Below, one piece after another: positions 1 through 11,731 of a stretch of 64,000 bases of DNA. A program made the translations under genes and the position numbers. The DNA is from Citrus sinensis (Eukaryota > Streptophyta > Magnoliopsida > Sapindales > Rutaceae): positions 32,823,001 to 32,887,000 of the forward strand of contig NC_068560.1 in NCBI RefSeq assembly GCF_022201045.2. Reading direction: 5' to 3'. Numbering within the stretch: position 1 is the stretch's first letter; each line of letters begins with the position of its first letter. A model generated the notes under the pieces. That model ran no database searches, was not told the origin of the DNA, and saw only the letters and a program-made list of their open reading frames with translations.

Positions 1-900
1 TTTCCAATCTTTTCATTTTCAGCTCCTTTTAGTCAACGTCTGTGTCATCTGATCCGGATTGTCTCTGCCTCTGTGTGTGTGTCAAGATTTTAAGTCATTT
101 TCTGATTTCTTGTTTCTTTTGGTATAACTGGTCAAATCAGTAGTTAAATTGTGAATTTAATTTCAGCTGGGAAATTTATTATTTTCACTAATTATTGATA
201 GCTATGGTTATTTATTTTCGTTTGTTTAAAATATGAAATGGCGGGGGGGTACTTTGAACCCGTGTAGGGTTAATATCTGGCGTAGCATAACATCATCCCT
301 ACCTATATGCAATTAACCTGCTTAGTTGTCTTGACGTGGCGATGGTTTCACGCCAAGGTTGGAATCAGTTGAGAAATTGGAGCTCTATATTTCTGCGCAT
401 ATTTGTCTCCTGCCCTATATGCTTAACTTAGTGAATGAGAGAATTCTGTTGATACATTATTGGACGTGAACACTATCATGATTCCAGAAAGCATTTTCTT
501 TGACCTTGTGCTCTAGTTTTGCCAATTGATTCTTTTTTTTTTCCCCCAAATATTGAAGTTCGTTTTGTCGTTTCCAAATGGTGGGACAAATTATAACCAA
601 ATTTATTATCACTTTATGGTTCCAAGAGTCGTGCAATCATAATAGCAGTACATTATTGCCTTGGGTCAAAAATCTGCACTTGAATAAGTTTCTAACTTTA
701 AACAAACGCTTTCTATATTCTCGCTGTCTTTAATCAGTCATCAGAAGCAAGCTATTCTATTTCCCTCCATGTGCATGATTGTGGCATGGCTTAGCGTTGC
801 ATAATTCAGAAGTCCTGTCACCTTTAATCAGTCGTGTCATAAACAAACAGATCTTGATCTGTTTATCTGTTTGTTTGATATATATGCCTCTATTTCTCAG
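1..900 (+). other. Intron and upstream part of the aminotransferase gene
   Basis: No convincing exon is visible here. The stretch is T-rich and ends in a pyrimidine-rich acceptor (tctcag, last base 900) directly before the aminotransferase coding exon, so most or all of it is probably the intron that separates a 5' exon outside the window. In this family the missing exon usually encodes an organellar targeting peptide. A short open stretch near 24-90 could be part of an upstream exon or leader, but nothing in it is recognisable. Confidence 0.5.
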
Positions 901-2052
901 GTTGCTAAGTGCTTGGAGAAGTTTAAAACTACAATCTTTACACAAATGAGTATGCTTGCCATCAAACATGGAGCTATAAATCTTGGTCAAGGCTTTCCCA
1001 ACTTCGATGGCCCAGATTTTGTTAAAGATGCAGCGATTCAAGCCATAAGGGATGGGAAGAATCAATATGCTCGTGGACATGGGGTTCCAGAGTTCAACTC
1101 TGCCATTGCTTCCCGGTTTAAGAAAGATTCTGGGCTCGAGGTTGACCCTGAAAAGGAAGTTACTGTTACCTCTGGGTGCACCGAAGCCATTGCTGCAACC
1201 ATCTTAGGTTTGATTAATCCTGGAGATGAGGTGATCCTTTTTGCACCTTTCTATGATTCCTATGAAGCTACTCTCTCCATGGCTGGTGCTAAAATTAAAT
1301 GCATCACATTGCGCCCTCCAGAATTTGCCATCCCCATTGAAGAGCTCAAGTCTACAATCTCAAAAAATACTCGTGCAATTCTTATGAACACTCCACATAA
1401 CCCCACTGGAAAGATGTTCACTAGGGAGGAACTTAATGTTATTGCATCTCTTTGCATTGAGAATGATGTGTTGGTTTTTAGTGATGAGGTCTATGATAAG
1501 TTGGCTTTTGAAATGGATCACATTTCCATAGCCTCTCTTCCTGGAATGTATGAGCGTACTGTAACCATGAATTCCTTAGGGAAGACATTCTCTTTAACAG
1601 GGTGGAAGATCGGGTGGGCAATAGCTCCACCGCACCTTACATGGGGGGTGCGGCAGGCACACTCTTTTCTCACGTTTGCCACATCCACTCCAATGCAGTG
1701 GGCAGCTACAGCAGCCCTTAGAGCTCCGGAGACGTACTATGAGGAGCTAAAGAGAGATTACTCGGCAAAGAAGGCAATTTTGGTGGAGGGATTGAATGCT
1801 GTTGGTTTCAAGGTATTCCCATCTAGTGGGACATACTTTGTGGTTGTAGATCACACCCCATTTGGGCACGAAACTGATATTGCATTTTGTGAATATCTGA
1901 TCAAGGAAGTTGGGGTTGTGGCAATTCCGACCAGCGTATTTTACATGAATCCAGAGGATGGAAAGAATTTGGTGAGATTTACCTTCTGCAAAGATGAAGG
2001 AACTTTGAGGTCTGCAGTTGACAGGATGAAGGAGAAGCTGAGGAGAAAATGA
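901..2052 (+). CDS. Class I/II PLP aminotransferase (kynurenine-oxoglutarate/methionine aminotransferase type), 5' partial
   Basis: The exon encodes 383 residues to a TGA stop. It is a fold-type I PLP aminotransferase of the kynurenine aminotransferase/glutamine transaminase K group, which moves amino groups from aromatic, sulfur or kynurenine-type amino acids to 2-oxo acids. Visible signatures are the INLGQGFPNFDGP substrate-site segment, NTPHNPTGK, SDEVYDKL (PLP pyridine-binding Asp and Tyr) and NSLGKTFSLTGWKIGW. In the last, the lysine codon at 1582-1584 is the expected Schiff-base lysine. I start the exon at 901 because a good acceptor precedes it and the frame reads VAKCLEKFKTT, as in the plant family. 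Internal ATGs such as 946 would remove part of the conserved N-terminus. The 5' exon, probably a transit peptide, lies outside the window. It closely resembles Arabidopsis At1g77670, recalled from memory. Confidence 0.93.
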   Translation, partial: VAKCLEKFKTTIFTQMSMLAIKHGAINLGQGFPNFDGPDFVKDAAIQAIRDGKNQYARGHGVPEFNSAIASRFKKDSGLEVDPEKEVTVTSGCTEAIAATILGLINPGDEVILFAPFYDSYEATLSMAGAKIKCITLRPPEFAIPIEELKSTISKNTRAILMNTPHNPTGKMFTREELNVIASLCIENDVLVFSDEVYDKLAFEMDHISIASLPGMYERTVTMNSLGKTFSLTGWKIGWAIAPPHLTWGVRQAHSFLTFATSTPMQWAATAALRAPETYYEELKRDYSAKKAILVEGLNAVGFKVFPSSGTYFVVVDHTPFGHETDIAFCEYLIKEVGVVAIPTSVFYMNPEDGKNLVRFTFCKDEGTLRSAVDRMKEKLRRK

Positions 2053-3055
2053 TCAAAGTGAGTGCTAAAGGCTATTTTATTTGAATCAGTTGATGTAGTG
2101 GATTAAAGATTTGAGTAGTGTGATGTTAAGCATGTGGGGATAAATGGTAGGTACTATCCCAACAATTTGAAGACAAACTACCAAACTTATGAATGAATCA
2201 AATTATTTGAATTAATGAATATGGCAGAAACTGGGCTTGCAATATTTTGAGAACTAATTATTATGTCCTGCTAAATTTGATTTACTCTTCCAATGTCAAA
2301 CAGAAGTTTGGCATTGAGAGCAATATTTGAAACTACCAAACTTATGAATAAATGGCCCCATGCAGAACTTTTTTCCATGTAGTTGGCTGGGTGCTGTTTA
2401 TCTCAACAATACCCAACTATTTTAGAAGCCACATTGCGCCATTAAAATTTAAACACGCTGGTCCCCTGGGCAATTCGCGAAAGAAACATGGGCTCCCCAA
2501 TATTGACGCCCACTAAAAAAGCCCGTGGGCAGACGTGAACGCAACTTGAAGAAAAGCCCAAGGAAAATAGAGTAACCAGCGAAACGCGGGATTGTTTTCA
2601 TTTCCTCTTGAGAGTTCAGATTACCAATTTTGACAGGAGTAACAAACAACGCCTGGCTCCCTATTTTCTTTTTCATTTTTTTCCTTTGTTGTTTTCCAAT
2701 TGAGGACATAATTTATCCATTTATATCAAGTAGGTACCTATTTTCTGTTTGAGATGACTGAAATACCTTTCATATCCAGTGATAATTATGGTACGGTGGT
2801 AATATACATAGCAGTCGAGGACCTTTTTAATACAAATGAACAAAACATGTCAATATTTTGATACATATAAAAAAGTCAGGGATCCAGCGTAATAAAATAT
2901 AGCCATGATAGTAGTAGTATACCAAAAACTGCACGCATCAAGAATCCTTCTTTGCAAGAATATAAAGTAATATGCAAGAAAGTGAAGAGAAAATAATTTA
3001 CTCATAGAGAAAATCCGAATTTTGTCTACTAAGATTACAAAGATATTTATATGCG
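2053..3055. other. Intergenic spacer downstream of the aminotransferase
   Basis: AT-rich spacer. The first ~300 bases are probably the 3' UTR and polyadenylation region; an AATAAA-like motif lies near 2346. The locally GC-richer patch at 2440-2700 carries only a minus-strand ORF without family signature. I see no gene. Confidence 0.5.
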
Positions 3056-3315
3056 CAGAGATGGGCAAATAACCTAATTTGACCCAATCTGAAAAATTTA
3101 GGTTCCGATCATATGTAAATGAAGACAACTCGATCAGATCGGGTCAGAACCAATCCAATCGGAACACCATGCACACACAAACCGCTTATGACACATAGTT
3201 CGGACCAAATCACAAAATTTGGATTGAGTTTGAATTACCTTTTTCCCAATCGATTAACTTGAAATTCAATCGGATTGATCTAAACTCGATTCAAACTCAA
3301 ATTTACCCACCCCTA
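3056..3315. mobile_element. Possible hAT-type MITE
   Basis: The left end reads CAGAGATGGGCAAAT and the reverse complement of the right end reads TAGGGGTGGGTAAAT. That is a short imperfect terminal inverted repeat resembling the CAGGGGTGGGCAAA ends of plant hAT elements. The interior, about 260 bp in all, is non-coding. The flanking 8-mers match only partly, so the target duplication is not convincing. Confidence 0.3.
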
Positions 3316-4828
3316 TACATGATTATCTGGAAATTTCTACATGCAACAAAAACGTGAGCTCAAACTTAGCTCAGGTCAACCGCCTTTTTAGAGGGAGATA
3401 AAAAAAATTTCAATAAACGAATAGCCTGCATAACAACTTGCCAGCATGGCAGTTGACTCAGCAACTTGCTTAATAAGTTGTTGACATAATAGCTGACTTC
3501 ATTAGTTGATTCAGTAACTATTCTTAACACCACTAAGACATGGCTAAAGAAAACCTCAAAATGACTTGAGACTTTGAGCTAGCTAAACACTGTAAAAGCT
3601 CAATTGTATCACTTCCAGTTTAGAGTTAAATTTAATAATATTGTTTAATTCTTTGTAATTCGTTTCTTCATTTAGTTGCACATTGTGGCGTGTCAGTGAA
3701 TCTATATATTTAATTTTACTGTTATGTTAATTAAGAAATATTAATACTAATTGTAATTGTATGATCAATTGTTGAGTTATGTGCTATATAGTAGTTAGTA
3801 ACGAAGAGCTACTAGGGAGTATAAGCTAGTGGCATGAGTCCCTCGATACAATAGGCTAGTCTTTTGGGTAAGGTACTTTGGCATCTGAAGTCCAACCTCC
3901 TCCTCCAACAAATGATATTAGGGTCAAACTCTAACAGTCAAGTTATGGTAAAACAATATTTAGATATCTCAATTAGATGAAACATTGAGATTCAACGATA
4001 ATTCCCATCCAAGGGGGGGTATACGGAAGGAGAATTTTTTAGCCATATCTCACATTATTTAGTAACAATAATTCACTTGTGCTAATAAATAAGATTCAGT
4101 TGGATACTCGGGCAAGCCCCTAACATGACTTGTTCTATGTATGATAATGAATTGCCATTATATAGCGGTATACAAATTGTGACGGTCAGAATTGTGCTAC
4201 CGAAGTTAGCAAAACAGAATGGCCCCTAATCCTTGGCAAAGCCCAATGGCCCTGTCCTAATCCATAATGAAACAAATGAACAATGTTATCAAATATACGG
4301 AAATGTGTCACAGGCAATTGTACAAATGAAGGATATAGCTTCTATATTTATTATTGTTTTCTAAAATGACCCTATAGAGTTAAAATTTCTAGATCCAAAT
4401 CTGGATTGGGCAGGCAGTGAGCAGCAGGGCAGCAAGGGCTGCTTGCTCATGGTCATCAAAAGAGCATAATAAATTACTGGCAGGGTTTTGATGGAATCTG
4501 CCAAAGCATTGTCTCCTCAATTTAGAATACTGATGTATGGGCAAGCTCTTTCTCATACAAATTTATAGAGTAGGCAATTAATTACCAACATTTATGACTG
4601 TTGGCTTTCCCCCTTGAACATACCTTTCTTATTCTTTCATCAAATGGGTAATTCTAGCACTCTTCTGAACAACTCTGCTTTAAATAAAATGTTTCTTCTC
4701 TTTCTTTCTCACTAGTCACTGCACTTTCACTGATTAAATAGTCGCATACTCTAATGTTAATTTGGACACAATTTTTTTTCTTTTTTTTTTTTGGGTTGAG
4801 TTTCCACTTTTTGCTTTTGAATTCGGCT

Positions 4829-5003
4829 AAAAAGTCTCATGTTGTTTAAGGAGGAGCTCCATAAATATATGATTGATCAGTGACTCTTTCTTGATGATGT
4901 GAGATTCTGACAACCCCTACGCTAAAAGAGTTTCATATTGTTTGAGAGGAAGCTCTTTATATATAATCATCAACTTCCTCTTCCTCGACGATCTGAGATT
5001 CCG
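4829..5003. repeat. Two diverged direct repeats (~80 bp each)
   Basis: Both copies run through the same string of motifs: agtctcatgttgtttaagg or its variant, then an agctc element, an AT-rich middle, and a (c)gat.tgagattc block. Copy one is about 4829-4908 and copy two about 4922-5003. This looks like an internal subrepeat of an old mobile element; no ends can be assigned. Confidence 0.45.
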
Positions 5004-5049
5004 GCCTTCTCTCTCGAAATGTTACAAAGTCTTGAATTTTAATTTCGTT

Positions 5050-5548
5050 TCAAGCATATCGGATTGAATGATTTGTTTGCAATCCAACGAAACTAACCAT
5101 AATATTAATACCATATACTGTAAGCCAACAGCACATATTTGTAAATGTGCCAAAATGGTGATTTACTTGCTCATCATCTGTTAAAAATGAAACCAGTACT
5201 GGTACTGGTCTGTTGGTTGGGCTTACCCAATCTGGTGAAATATCATACGGGGTTCCATTTTCCCAATGGGCAGTGGGGTCAATAACATATTTTGTGTTCT
5301 GATTGTTCAACATACACATTTATATATATATTCGATAAGATAATTAAATGCCCTTCGTACACAGCAGGCCAAAGACAAGCCATCTGATATTTGCATATAT
5401 AAAAAAATAAAAGTGAATTGAAAAACTGAAGTAACACTCCTTGACAATTGCAGGTCCTGCACGTCCCTCCAAACCTCATTGATCCTTCCGTTGCCAAGAA
5501 AAATCTCACTTGGGCCATCAGGATTTCCGGGCAGATAACAGATTGCAT
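5050..5548 (-). pseudogene. Unidentified coding-like remnant
   Basis: Two neighbouring minus-strand stretches have protein-like composition unlike the surrounding AT-rich spacer. One includes YLPGNPDGPSEIFLGNGRIN followed by EVWRDVQDLQLS (about 5440-5540). The other includes DPTAHWENGTPYDISPDWV and PVPVLVSFLTDDEQVNHHFG (about 5120-5290). They cannot be joined into one intact frame. I do not recognise the family. The sequence could be a decayed gene or chance. Confidence 0.25.
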
Positions 5549-8095
5549 TTCATATATTATTATTTAGCTTTACTTTCAAACCTAGATCTTATATATTGCC
5601 CTAAATGGGATTCGTTTTGAAGGTTTAATACAGATTTGGGACAAGAATAACAATAATAATCTTATGATTTATATTTTTATTAGTCTTATATCCCTCTACT
5701 TAAAAGAAAATAATAATGATAATAATTATAATCTCTTTACTATACGATTAGTTTCAATAATTGGGTCAACACTCAACAATGGAATTTAGACCTTTGAACT
5801 GGCTAATAACAACGTAGCCCCTAGTTTATTCATTTGTATCAAATAGGTCCCTGATGCGAAGTCATCCCTAATGAAATGATCATCAAATTGCCCTTATAAC
5901 ATTGAATTCTGAGTTCTGACCAAGTAAGTAATTCACAAATGGAGGGCATTAATTTGGTCATTTGAATAGGGTATTCAATAAAAATGAAGGACTCTGTCTG
6001 TCTTAACCTTTTTTTTTTGGTTTCTTTCTTTTTTTTTTTTTTAGAAGTTATGAAAAATTAAATTTCCCATTGAATTGTTCAAAGAGCATTTCAGCGTGAA
6101 ATCTTATTAACATTACCTATAATGCCATCGATGGTCAAAAAAACCAACAATTGAATTCATAAAAACTTTATTAGTGAATTTTTTACTTTTTATCAAAATT
6201 GTACTTGAAACTTACTGCATCAATCAAATATCTCAGTTTAAGATATGCCGCCACACAAAATCCCCACTTGCACCCTCCTGCTGCTTTGTCGCACATGAAA
6301 ATTGAAAAGTACTTTTGACAACAACGCTAAAATAAAATTTTTTGTTGTTTAGAGAGTTAAAAAAAAAAACAAAGAAAAAAAAAATCACCATTCGTTCACC
6401 TTCTGAAAGTGACATCATGCCGTCGATATTTTGCTATTTTATTTTATAGTTTATAGGTTAGCCTCTAACGTGGGAGTCCGCAAATGTTGAAAAACATCAA
6501 TCGCTTACAAAGGCTACTTATGTAATGGCGTATATTTTACTTTTCTCGTTTGACGCTGACATTCGCAATGAGGAAGCAATTAAGATTTTAGATCGGACCG
6601 ATAAATTTTAGAATATATCAGAGATATTATGTTATTTATATAATAAATAATGATGTTATGACATGTGTGTATTTATTTTAAACTATTATCATATAAGTGG
6701 TGATTATATTAAATTTAATTATACATGTTATATATATATTAATTAATTGTAATATATATGATGCATTCTAAAATTTCTCATCAGGACAATTCTATGCTTA
6801 ATTATTGATTATAACATGGGCGAACGAAGTATTGTGTCTGTTCAATAAACAAATATGTTATTATGAAAAAATTTACAAGCCCAAAAAGTTTGTGATTTAA
6901 GACTAGCCCAAAAAGGTCTTGCGCATAAACCTTTTATTTTTATTTTTTTTTTCAAAAATCGTACTCCAAAAATTATAACGAAAAAGTCATTTAGTGAATA
7001 TTTGAAAATGCATAAAAACAATAACAAAAATAATATTAGTTATTAGGTAACTAGGCCCTCTTGTACGTCCATTGATTATAAAGTCAGTAGTGAATGCTTT
7101 TCGATTTTATTCTCAATAATGGAACTAATTTTTAGGTTAAAAATATAACGTAACAAATAAAGTAATGAAGTGGATACGAGTAAGGGATCACATGAAAACA
7201 GTTAACAGTAAAGATGGGTTGAATTTCCAAAGAGGTAATTAACATTTTTTTTTTCTTTTTTTCTTTCCTGGTTTCCTTAATGATGTATGGCTGAAATTGC
7301 ATGGGATAATTCTGCTTTTCAAATTTCAATGGAGGTTTTGTGAGTTTTAGGTTAAAAATAATAATAATAATAATAATAATAATCTTCCAAGAAACATACA
7401 CTGAACAGGCAAGAATCTAGCCTTTCACATTACATGACTTTTCAAAAAGACGGATTTGATCTTTGATTATATAATGAAAATTGCATTTCTTAAATGACGT
7501 AATTACGAATGGATCCCTATTTTCTATGTTTTCATAAATAGTGGCAAAGTTTAGCATTTTGTATGAAGTGGCCCATAGGTTCTTACTGAACCAAAATTCA
7601 AAAGGAAAGCTTATATTGGACAAACTCACAACCATTATATTTTTATTTTTTATCAACCAATCGAGAATAAAGACATATTTTATGTATAATAAAATGAAGA
7701 GAGACAAATTTGGTATAAATAGATAGATTATGTCCCTATTTTGAAAAATGTAAGAAAATACGGACCTTGAAGTTATTATGCCCAAATCATAATCTGTTAC
7801 TTTCTGTCTACTCCACTCACTTTAATCCTCCATATCCACCGCCCTCTGATTATTACTTCGTGAAACCGATCCCTGTCCCACGCGACATCCCGTCAAAGCC
7901 CTCCAAAATTTGTCAAAACCAGCTAATCGTGGCCGTTCAACTCCACAATCACCCTTTCCTTAAATGATGTCCAAATCAACGGTGATGAGATTGTCAAATA
8001 TTTTCAATACCACGGCGAACCCCGTTACCTTCTAGAAGCAATAATAATTTCGTATAGTAAGATTGCGAGAATAAATGCACCACTAATTTAATTAA

Positions 8096-8872
8096 GAGAA
8101 CTTATCATTGCACCACTTTTATTTTATCTTATATTTATCTAATTATTATAAAATTTTAACATATATCTTGCACTACTTTTTTTTTAATATTTGTATCAAT
8201 TAACCATTTTTATATTAACACTATTAAATTATTTTAATAAAATGACAATTTTACTCCTAAATAAATTAAAAAGACTATTTTATCTTATAAAAACTTTTAA
8301 AATTAAAAATTATAATCATAAAAATATCCCTAAATTTAATAAAATAAATAAATCCCAAATAGAGGTGCTCAACTGATTTTTATTAAATTTAGATTTTACA
8401 AAATTTTAATATAAATAAATGAATTTATTTATTAAAAAATTATAATTTTTTAAAATTTTATTAAAATAACTGAATTTATTTCTTAAAAGAATAAATCCTA
8501 AAATTTTAATAATTTAGGGGATTTTTATTAAATCCCAAATTTTTGTAATTATTTTTATAATTATAATTTTATATTAAAATAATTTTTATTAAAAATAAAA
8601 TTTTAATTTTGGGATTTATTTTTATTAAATTTATGGATATTTTTATCATTATATATTTTTTTATTTTTTAAAGTTTTTATAAAATAAAATGGTCTTTTAA
8701 TTTATTTGGGGGTAAAATTATTATTTTATTAAAATTATTTAATAGTGTGAATGCAAAAGTGGCTAGTTGACACAAATGTGAAAAAAAAAAGGTGGTACAA
8801 AGTACATATTAAAATTTTATAGTAATTGGATGAACATAAGACAAAATAAAGGTGGTGCAATGATAATTTTCC
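8096..8872. mobile_element. Mutator-like foldback element (non-autonomous) with 9-bp target duplication
   Basis: The two ends are long inverted arms of about 265 bp (8096 to ~8359 and ~8608 to 8872), diverged but alignable throughout. Both carry ttatcattgcaccac near their tip. The 777-bp insertion is flanked by a perfect 9-bp direct repeat TTTAATTAA at 8087-8095 and 8873-8881. A 9-bp duplication with very long terminal inverted repeats is the hallmark of Mutator-like non-autonomous elements. The interior is extremely AT-rich and has no transposase ORF. The flanking 9-mer is AT-only, which weakens it slightly as evidence. Confidence 0.75.
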
Positions 8873-9828
8873 TTTAATTAATGTATCATAATTTGCATTA
8901 GCATAAAATTATTTGTTATTTTTTATAATCACACACACACACACACTTTCTTTTTATTATTATTATTTGTCTTAATGGCAATCCAAACATCTCGTAAATA
9001 GGAATTAAAATCCAGATCGTTTATGTTCAACACAAAATTTTTTTTTATATATATAATCATGGTTTTCTTTTGTTTTTGATAAAATATAATGATGGTTGTT
9101 TTATTGTTAAGTGGTTATTTTATCTTAAATTAAATATTATGTATGTTAACTCTCATCCAAAAAAAAAAGGAGGAGAAAGAAATTTATTTCCTAAAACGAC
9201 ATGGCTTCAGTTGCTTTTTGTAACTTAAAATTTCTATTTTAAAATCATATGGGTAAATACAATATCCAATTATGATAAGAGAGAGACGGGTTCAATCAAT
9301 CTTAACCCTTCATTTCGGGGACCACTAGCAGTTACCGCAGAAATTTCAGATCAACGGTGAAGAAGAACCCGAAGCAATTGACTGGCGTATGAATGTGAAA
9401 CACGTAGCACAATTTCAAAACAATGGTGGCACGTGCCGGCCTGCCACGGTAAAGCTAAAAAGGAGCGGGGCGGAATCTAGATCCGGCGACCGTATCCTTA
9501 CCGTCAAGACCGGATCCAACGACTATAATCTTCCCTCTTAAATCAAAGCGTATAATCTTCGTCGGATTCTAATCTGACGGTCAAGATTGAATTACGTAGC
9601 CTCTCCCATTACAAGATAAATACCCAAAAACCCGGTCCAAATAGCCAGAAAAACTACTCGCCATCTCTTCTCTCAGTTCTCTCCAAACCAAAAAAAAAAA
9701 CTCGGATAAATTTCTCTCATATTTTCTTCTTCTTCTTCTTCTCAGTTCTTTCTCTTTCCTTGAAAAGCGCTTGCTTTTTGATTTTGTCTAAGTTTGTACA
9801 GCTTGTGCGCACCGTTTCACTTCTCTTA
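8873..9828 (+). promoter_or_regulatory. Upstream region and probable promoter of the MORN-repeat gene
   Basis: The distal part is AT-rich and has an (AC)n microsatellite at about 8930-8946. From about 9300 the sequence becomes richer in GC. It includes a perfect palindrome GGCACGTGCC at 9428-9437 with a CACGTG G-box core (9430-9435), the binding site type of bZIP and bHLH factors. A CT/TTC-rich stretch near 9660-9760 is typical of plant core promoters and leaders. A TATA-like gataaatac lies near 9613. Confidence 0.45.
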
Positions 9829-9894
9829 ATGTCGCTAGCCAAGCTCATTAGAACTATACTCGTAAGAATCTCCCGCTACCGGAGGGCCCAGTAG
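9829..9894 (+). promoter_or_regulatory. Upstream ORF in the MORN-gene leader
   Basis: An ATG at 9829 opens a 21-codon frame that begins MSLAKLIRTILVRISRYRR and ends at a TAG at 9892-9894, 57 bases before the main ATG. The peptide is basic and amphipathic, unlike random AT-rich translation. If the transcript starts upstream of 9829, scanning ribosomes would meet this frame first, so it could restrain or tune translation of the main ORF. I infer the role; only the frame is seen. Confidence 0.45.
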
Positions 9895-9951
9895 GAAAAA
9901 TCAGAAAGAAGATTTTGATTAATCCAACGGTCGAGATTGGAAGATATCCAA

Positions 9952-11731
9952 ATGGAGGGCCAGAAATCGCAGGCGAAGCTGACCAGGACACAGTCCTGGC
10001 TTCTCCGTTCGTCACCCACCATCCGATCCTCCATCCACAGCTTGAGTTTGAGCTCCGTCACCGAAGGTGAGATTAACAAAGACCACAGCCACGAGCACGT
10101 GGATGAAGAGCAACAAGCAGCAAAAGAGAACAACAACAAGAACAGCAACAGCAGAAGAGAAGAGGAACCGTTACTTCAAAAACAAGAGAAGAAGCGAAAA
10201 CCACCCGGTTCGTCTAATTTCCATTTCCAAAGACGAACCGGTTCGGGCCGGTTCGTTGTCCCTGTTATTGCCATGGCTTCCCTCTCGTTTTTCACGCTCA
10301 TTTCTCTTTTCCTTCTCGTTTACTTCTTGAATCTCAAACGAGAAGAGATACCCACATCGGAGAATTTGCTGTTAGCTCTGATCTTCATTGCCATCACTTT
10401 GTTTTTAGCCAACAAGAACAAGAGATTACTCAAACAACTTACTCAACAAACCACTAAAAGATTGAATTTTTCCTGTCGAAATCAACCAAAACCCATCCAA
10501 TGGTTCATCGGGGAAGCCAACTCGAGCTTAAAGCAGAGAAATGAGAAAGAAAAAAAGAAAATAATACGGGAAGGCGTGGAGTTTTACAGCAACGGGGACT
10601 TTTACGAGGGGGAGTTCCACAAAGGGAAGAGTAATGGAAGCGGGGTGTATAATTTTTTTGTGAATGGGAGGTACGAGGGCGAGTGGATTGATGGTAAATA
10701 CGATGGCTACGGAATTGAGAGCTGGGCGAGGGGGAGTAGATATAAAGGGCAGTACAGGCAAGGATTGCGGCACGGCTATGGCGTTTATAGGTTTTATACA
10801 GGGGATTCTTATGCTGGGCAGTGGTGTAATGGCCAGAGTCATGGCATTGGTGTGCAGACTTGTGCTGATGGGAGCTCCTATGTTGGCGAGTTTAAGTGCG
10901 GAGTCAAACATGGCCTTGGCTTTTACCATTTCAGGTATAATTTTAAATTTCGTTAGTAATTCTTGATGATTTTGATATGTTTGAAATCACTATTTTGGAG
11001 GTGCTCTGCTCCTTGATTGATATAACAGGGGAATTGTATTATTATTTATTATTGTGTAACCAGTTACTCTTTGAATTTGAAAGGGAGGGTTTTTCATTTG
11101 TTAGCTTCCTAACGTTCATGCATTGTTTGCTTGTATATCAGGAGATTGAGATGGATCCATTCATTAGGCTTGCCCTTTTTGATTGAATTTAGATTTTGTC
11201 ATATTGAAAGATCCTATTCCTGACTGTAAATTTTTATTGTGTTCTAGAAATGGGGATAGATATGCTGGAGAGTATTTTGGAGACAAAATTCATGGGTTTG
11301 GTGTTTATCACTTTGCTAATGGGCATTGCTATGAGGGGTCATGGCATGAAGGTCGTAAGCAAGGCTATGGAATGTATACTTTCCGAAATAGGGATACGCG
11401 ATGTGGTGAATGGGATGGCGGCACCCTCAAGACCCCTCAACCTCTGCTAACAGATGCAGTCCTTAGAGCAGTTCAGGTATTTTATTTGACACGTCATGTT
11501 AGTAATTTGACTTCCCCTGTTTCTCAGCTCAGTCTCTCATGGTATATGTTGGTTTGTAAATTGCAGGGTGCTAGGAAAGCTGCCGAGAATGCTATTCAAC
11601 AGACCCGGGTAGATGAACAGGTGAACAAGGCTGTTTTGGCTGCTAATAGGGCTGCAACTGCTGCTAGAGTTGCCGCCATCAAAGCTGTCCAGAACCGGAT
11701 GGACGGTAAATTTTGTGATATAGATGTTTAG
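9952..11731 (+). CDS. Membrane-anchored MORN-repeat protein
   Basis: Three exons (9952-10934, 11248-11476, 11567-11731) give an intact 458-residue protein. All introns are GT-AG, and the codon split AG|A across the first intron restores a MORN repeat. The start is the first ATG of the frame, MEGQKSQAKL. A charged, low-complexity N-terminus (about 40-95) precedes two hydrophobic segments at about 101-126 and 137-155. About seven MORN repeats follow (about 218-395), each with YxGxW/F...GxGxY spacing. The tail is Ala-rich and helical (about 405-450). MORN repeats bind phospholipids or act as scaffolds. Plant annotations often call this family SET7/9-like or PIP5K-like from the repeats alone, but neither a SET nor a kinase domain is present. 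The closest relatives recalled are At1g21920, At1g77660 and At4g17080. Confidence 0.9.

Larger units (their letters stand above)
3316..8095. other. Long intergenic spacer with repeats and one coding-like patch
   Basis: No intact gene is supported. The spacer holds two related direct repeats at about 4829-4908 and 4922-5003, several poly(T) runs, an (AAT)n microsatellite at about 7355-7383 and scattered short ORFs in AT-rich sequence. The minus strand at 5050-5548 has coding-like stretches and is listed separately. The segment at about 3800-3960 looks like degenerate retrotransposon-derived sequence but has no recognisable ends. Confidence 0.5.

Noticed and set aside
7417..7785. 122-codon minus-strand ORF in the spacer
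   Set aside because: AT-rich codons (Ile, Phe, Asn, Lys, Tyr), no conserved motif, and a plus-strand ORF overlaps it; typical of chance in this composition.
10528..10929. 133-codon minus-strand ORF
   Set aside because: It lies wholly antisense to the MORN repeats; its regular pattern is the mirror of the repeat codons.
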